From Candidatus Uhrbacteria bacterium (lineage in GTDB: Bacteria > Patescibacteriota > Patescibacteriia > UBA9934): 8,726 bases of DNA. Location of the stretch: assembly GCA_030688135.1 (NCBI GenBank), contig JAUYIW010000062.1, forward strand, positions 1 to 8,726. The letters run 5' to 3'. A model generated the notes under the pieces. The model was given only the letters and a program-made list of their open reading frames with translations. It had not been told where the DNA came from and did not search any database. Position 1 is the first letter of the stretch, and the number at the start of each line of letters is the position of its first letter. Positions 6,897 to 8,726 of this stretch are shown here, in pieces. The position numbers and the translations under genes are program-made.

Positions 6897-6949
6897 TTGT
6901 TTATTTTTAATGTGACTATATCTTATAGTATTAATCAAATTGGAGTTTT

Positions 6950-7732
6950 GTGAACTCAAGCATCAGCCTGACAATTGTTATTCCGAATTATAACTATGCG
7001 ATTTTTCTAGAGGAGCTTTTGCTGAAATTATCAGCCCTTAGAAATCGCTCAATGATAGAGGTTATTTTGGTCGATGGTTTATCAACCGATAACACCTGCG
7101 AGGTTGCACATCGGTACCTTCTACCGCATGATATATTTATTACTGAAAAAGATAGTGGGCAATCAGATGCGATAAACAAGGGACTTGCCAAAGCCAGTGG
7201 GCGATGGTTTATGTTTCAAAATAGTGACGATTTCTTTGATTTCACTGTTTTGGATGAGTTTTTGGAAATATCAGATACAATTTTAAATTATGACGTCATA
7301 GCATTTAATCAGGATATATCGTCGCTCTCTGATGGAGTTTTTATTATATCGCCAGGATTTCGACATAGCTCTGTAATCTCGTGGCGGCAGCTCTCTAGAA
7401 ATATTTACTACACTAACCAATCGACCATATATAATACCAATTTGTCTAAAAGAGTGGGGTTCGACGCATCACTTCGATTTTCGCTTGATTATGACTTTGT
7501 GGTTCGATTTTTCAAAATGCATCATCCTAAGGTTAGGATTTTTAATAAGGTCCTAGGCGTGCAGCGAATGCATGGACAATCCAAGACTAACAATATGCAG
7601 AGCGTTTGCTTGCGAGAAACCAAGCTGATTCGATCAAATCAGTTTTCAAATCTTGATCTTATTGTAGGGTTGGCTCTGAGTCTCAAGTATTATTTTTTAA
7701 AGGTAATTGATAAGTTCGTCTCACTCCGCTAA
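6950..7732 (+). CDS. Glycosyltransferase family 2, GT-A fold
   Basis: A 260-residue inverting-type glycosyltransferase. Motifs in order: nucleotide-binding strand LTIVIPNYNYAIFL (7-20); VILVDGLSTDNTCEVA (38-53), where the Asp of VDG contacts the donor base; SGQSDAINKGLAKASGRWFM (69-88), diagnostic for GT2; the metal-binding NSDD (91-94) in place of DXD; NQSTIYNTNLSKRVGFD (156-172); and LDYDFVVRFF (179-188), which carries the acceptor-side acid. There is no membrane anchor; residues 238-250 are hydrophobic but short. GTG 6950 is chosen because GGAG (6942-6945) precedes it and residues 7-20 directly start the fold; the 4-nt spacing is short, so expression may be modest. The gene stands alone between two mobile-element regions and has no close neighbour to couple with, so it needs its own promoter or readthrough. 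Sugar specificity is unknown. Confidence 0.88.
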   Translation: MNSSISLTIVIPNYNYAIFLEELLLKLSALRNRSMIEVILVDGLSTDNTCEVAHRYLLPHDIFITEKDSGQSDAINKGLAKASGRWFMFQNSDDFFDFTVLDEFLEISDTILNYDVIAFNQDISSLSDGVFIISPGFRHSSVISWRQLSRNIYYTNQSTIYNTNLSKRVGFDASLRFSLDYDFVVRFFKMHHPKVRIFNKVLGVQRMHGQSKTNNMQSVCLRETKLIRSNQFSNLDLIVGLALSLKYYFLKVIDKFVSLR

Positions 7733-7813
7733 TTTATTTTTGATGGTGTGGGCAAAATCAGCCAAGGCGTGCGTTGATAGTTAATAAATTTTACAATGAA
7801 CTGCTCTTCCACT

Positions 7814-8132
7814 CACCCTTCGTCGTTTCCTGTGGAAGTAGCAAAAACAGCGATGGTGGTGTAGGGCGTTTAGTCGCCACGATTTGACTGGGTCAAGGCT
7901 GGACGAAGTCCACTCGAAGGGCTTGGCCTTCACCCAGTCAAAACGTGGCAGACCATTTAAAAATGCCTAGTCGAATCAACATGTTGAGGCGTAAATCCTT
8001 ATCTGACATCGGATGCTTCTACTATCAACATAGTGGTCACCGCATTTTGTGGCGAACTCAGCTTTTATACAAAAGCCACTCTTGCCCCATTTAGCTCTGA
8101 TTATCAAGACTCACACAAAACCGCATAGATTA
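7814..8132. mobile_element. Older diverged copy of the MITE-like element (copy 2)
   Basis: About 319 bp, in the same orientation as copy 1. The left part CTTCGTCGTTT (7818-7828) followed by GTGGAA, and the right end CACACAAAACCGCATAG (8112-8128), align with the termini of copy 1. A 23-bp block (7890-7912) is identical to 6215-6237. A further similar block, around CATTTAAAAATGCCTAGTCG (7955-7974), matches about 6278-6297. The rest is strongly diverged, the outermost bases no longer read GGT, and no 8-bp target duplication is visible, so it is an old insertion. It fills most of the 457-bp gap between the GT2 gene and the last gene; nothing else is recognisable in that gap. Confidence 0.78.
7883..7942. 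repeat. Long hairpin in MITE copy 2
   Basis: The arms 7883-7899 and 7926-7942 pair at 16 of 17 positions (TTTGACTGGGT-C-AAGGC against its complement, one C-C mismatch). The loop holds a smaller GGAC-GAA-GTCC stem. It matches the hairpin domain of copy 1 in position, but the outer stem here is much longer. Confidence 0.8.
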
Positions 8133-8189
8133 TTGTTGTCGATATGAATATTTCAAGGATGACTTAGTATTAACATGAATATGTAAACA

Positions 8190-8726
8190 ATGAATAAAAT
8201 TCTCTTCTTGGTGCCACTTCCACCTCCATTAACTGGGCAGTCGTACGTTTCGTCCTTTGTAGTTAATGGAACCCAATTCGAAAAACTATGCATAAATACA
8301 AATTTGGAAGGACGAAATAATTTTATGAAATTGATCGGGTGGACTAAAATAGTAGCCAAATTATTTTGGTATTTGGCAAGCAATCGAAAAATAGGTACTG
8401 GTTATATTACTTGCTCGCGTAGTGTTGGCGGTGCATTTCGGGATATAATTTCAATAGGTGTATTTAAGATATTTCACGTTTCAGTCATAAATCATATACA
8501 TGGTTCAGATTTAATATCATTTTACAAGAGCAAGAGGTGGCGATTGCTAAAATATTGTCATAGGGCGATGTTAAACAAATGCTCGGAAAATATAGTTTTG
8601 ACTGAGTCGATGAAGTTTGAATTGTCTGGCATCCTAAATAATTCTGTGGTTGTTAATAATTTTTCAAATATTTCTTGCCGTTTTATCGAAAGAGATATTG
8701 AGACTGACATCTGCATTTGCTACTAT
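8190..8726 (+). CDS. Glycosyltransferase, GT4-like, N-terminal part (cut by window end)
   Basis: The frame is open from ATG 8190 to the last base, giving the first 179 residues. The beginning, ILFLVPLPPPLTGQSYVSSF (4-23), is characteristic of GT4 enzymes of polysaccharide loci, where the loop after the first strand usually reads PPP.TGQ. NHIHGSD (101-107) is the expected end of a central N-domain strand; LTESMKFEL (137-145) and VVVNNFSN (153-160) are the linker leading to the donor domain, which lies outside the window. An in-frame TAA (8184-8186) just upstream fixes the start at or after 8190. No good Shine-Dalgarno sequence is visible (AAGGA at 8155-8159 is too far). Codon use is very AT-rich, like the GT2 gene and the polymerase. 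Truncation is due to the window, not a mutation. Family assignment rests on the N-domain only. Confidence 0.8.
   Translation, partial: MNKILFLVPLPPPLTGQSYVSSFVVNGTQFEKLCINTNLEGRNNFMKLIGWTKIVAKLFWYLASNRKIGTGYITCSRSVGGAFRDIISIGVFKIFHVSVINHIHGSDLISFYKSKRWRLLKYCHRAMLNKCSENIVLTESMKFELSGILNNSVVVNNFSNISCRFIERDIETDICICYY

Larger units (their letters stand above)
6000..6904 (+). mobile_element. Decayed IS200/IS605-type insertion sequence (tnpA only)
   Basis: The element has a perfect left hairpin at 6015-6031, a broken tnpA reading in the + direction, and a right-end hairpin at 6877-6896. There are no long terminal inverted repeats, as expected for IS200/IS605 elements, which move as single strands. 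No tnpB is present. Without the nested 328-bp insertion the element is about 575 bp, slightly short for a tnpA-only member because of internal deletions. Exact ends are approximate, since these elements make no target duplication. It lies between the polymerase-like gene and the GT2 gene and appears immobile unless acted on in trans. Confidence 0.85.

Noticed and set aside
6897..6929. TTGTTT and TATAGT as a promoter for the GT2 gene at the IS right end
   Set aside because: The spacing is 21 nt, well outside the usual 16-18.

Overview
The window is part of a bacterial surface-polysaccharide biosynthesis locus (O-antigen, capsule or exopolysaccharide type). It carries five glycosyltransferase genes (one cut by the right edge), one hexapeptide-repeat acetyltransferase and one multi-spanning membrane protein resembling a Wzy-type repeat-unit polymerase. 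All complete genes are on the + strand. The genes are AT-rich with weak Shine-Dalgarno sequences, which is usual for polysaccharide clusters. The IS200-type insertion and the gene content suggest a proteobacterium, perhaps gamma or beta. No housekeeping gene is present to confirm this, so the assignment is weak.

Layout: (1) 1-172, leader with a short inverted-repeat pair; (2) 173-1837, a GT-A glycosyltransferase and an acetyltransferase 3 nt apart; (3) 1838-2304, a gene-poor gap with a terminator-like hairpin; (4) 2305-5910, a tight block of GT4 glycosyltransferase, GT4 glycosyltransferase (11-nt overlap) and putative polymerase (5-nt gap); (5) 5911-6949, a decayed IS200/IS605-type element whose tnpA is split by a 328-bp nested element with terminal inverted repeats and an exact 8-bp target duplication; (6) 6950-7732, a GT2 glycosyltransferase; (7) 7733-8189, a second, older and diverged copy of the same 0.3-kb element; (8) 8190-8726, the start of another GT4-like glycosyltransferase that stays open to the window edge.

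Working model: the glycosyltransferases assemble an oligosaccharide repeat on a lipid carrier at the cytoplasmic face, the acetyltransferase modifies a sugar, and the membrane protein polymerises flipped units. No flippase (Wzx), initiating transferase, chain-length regulator or nucleotide-sugar synthesis gene is visible, so the locus must continue outside the window. The mobile elements sit between the gene blocks, consistent with modular exchange.

The least ordinary content is the pair of small non-autonomous elements. They share ends, a 23-bp identical internal stretch and a conserved hairpin domain, but contain no credible gene.
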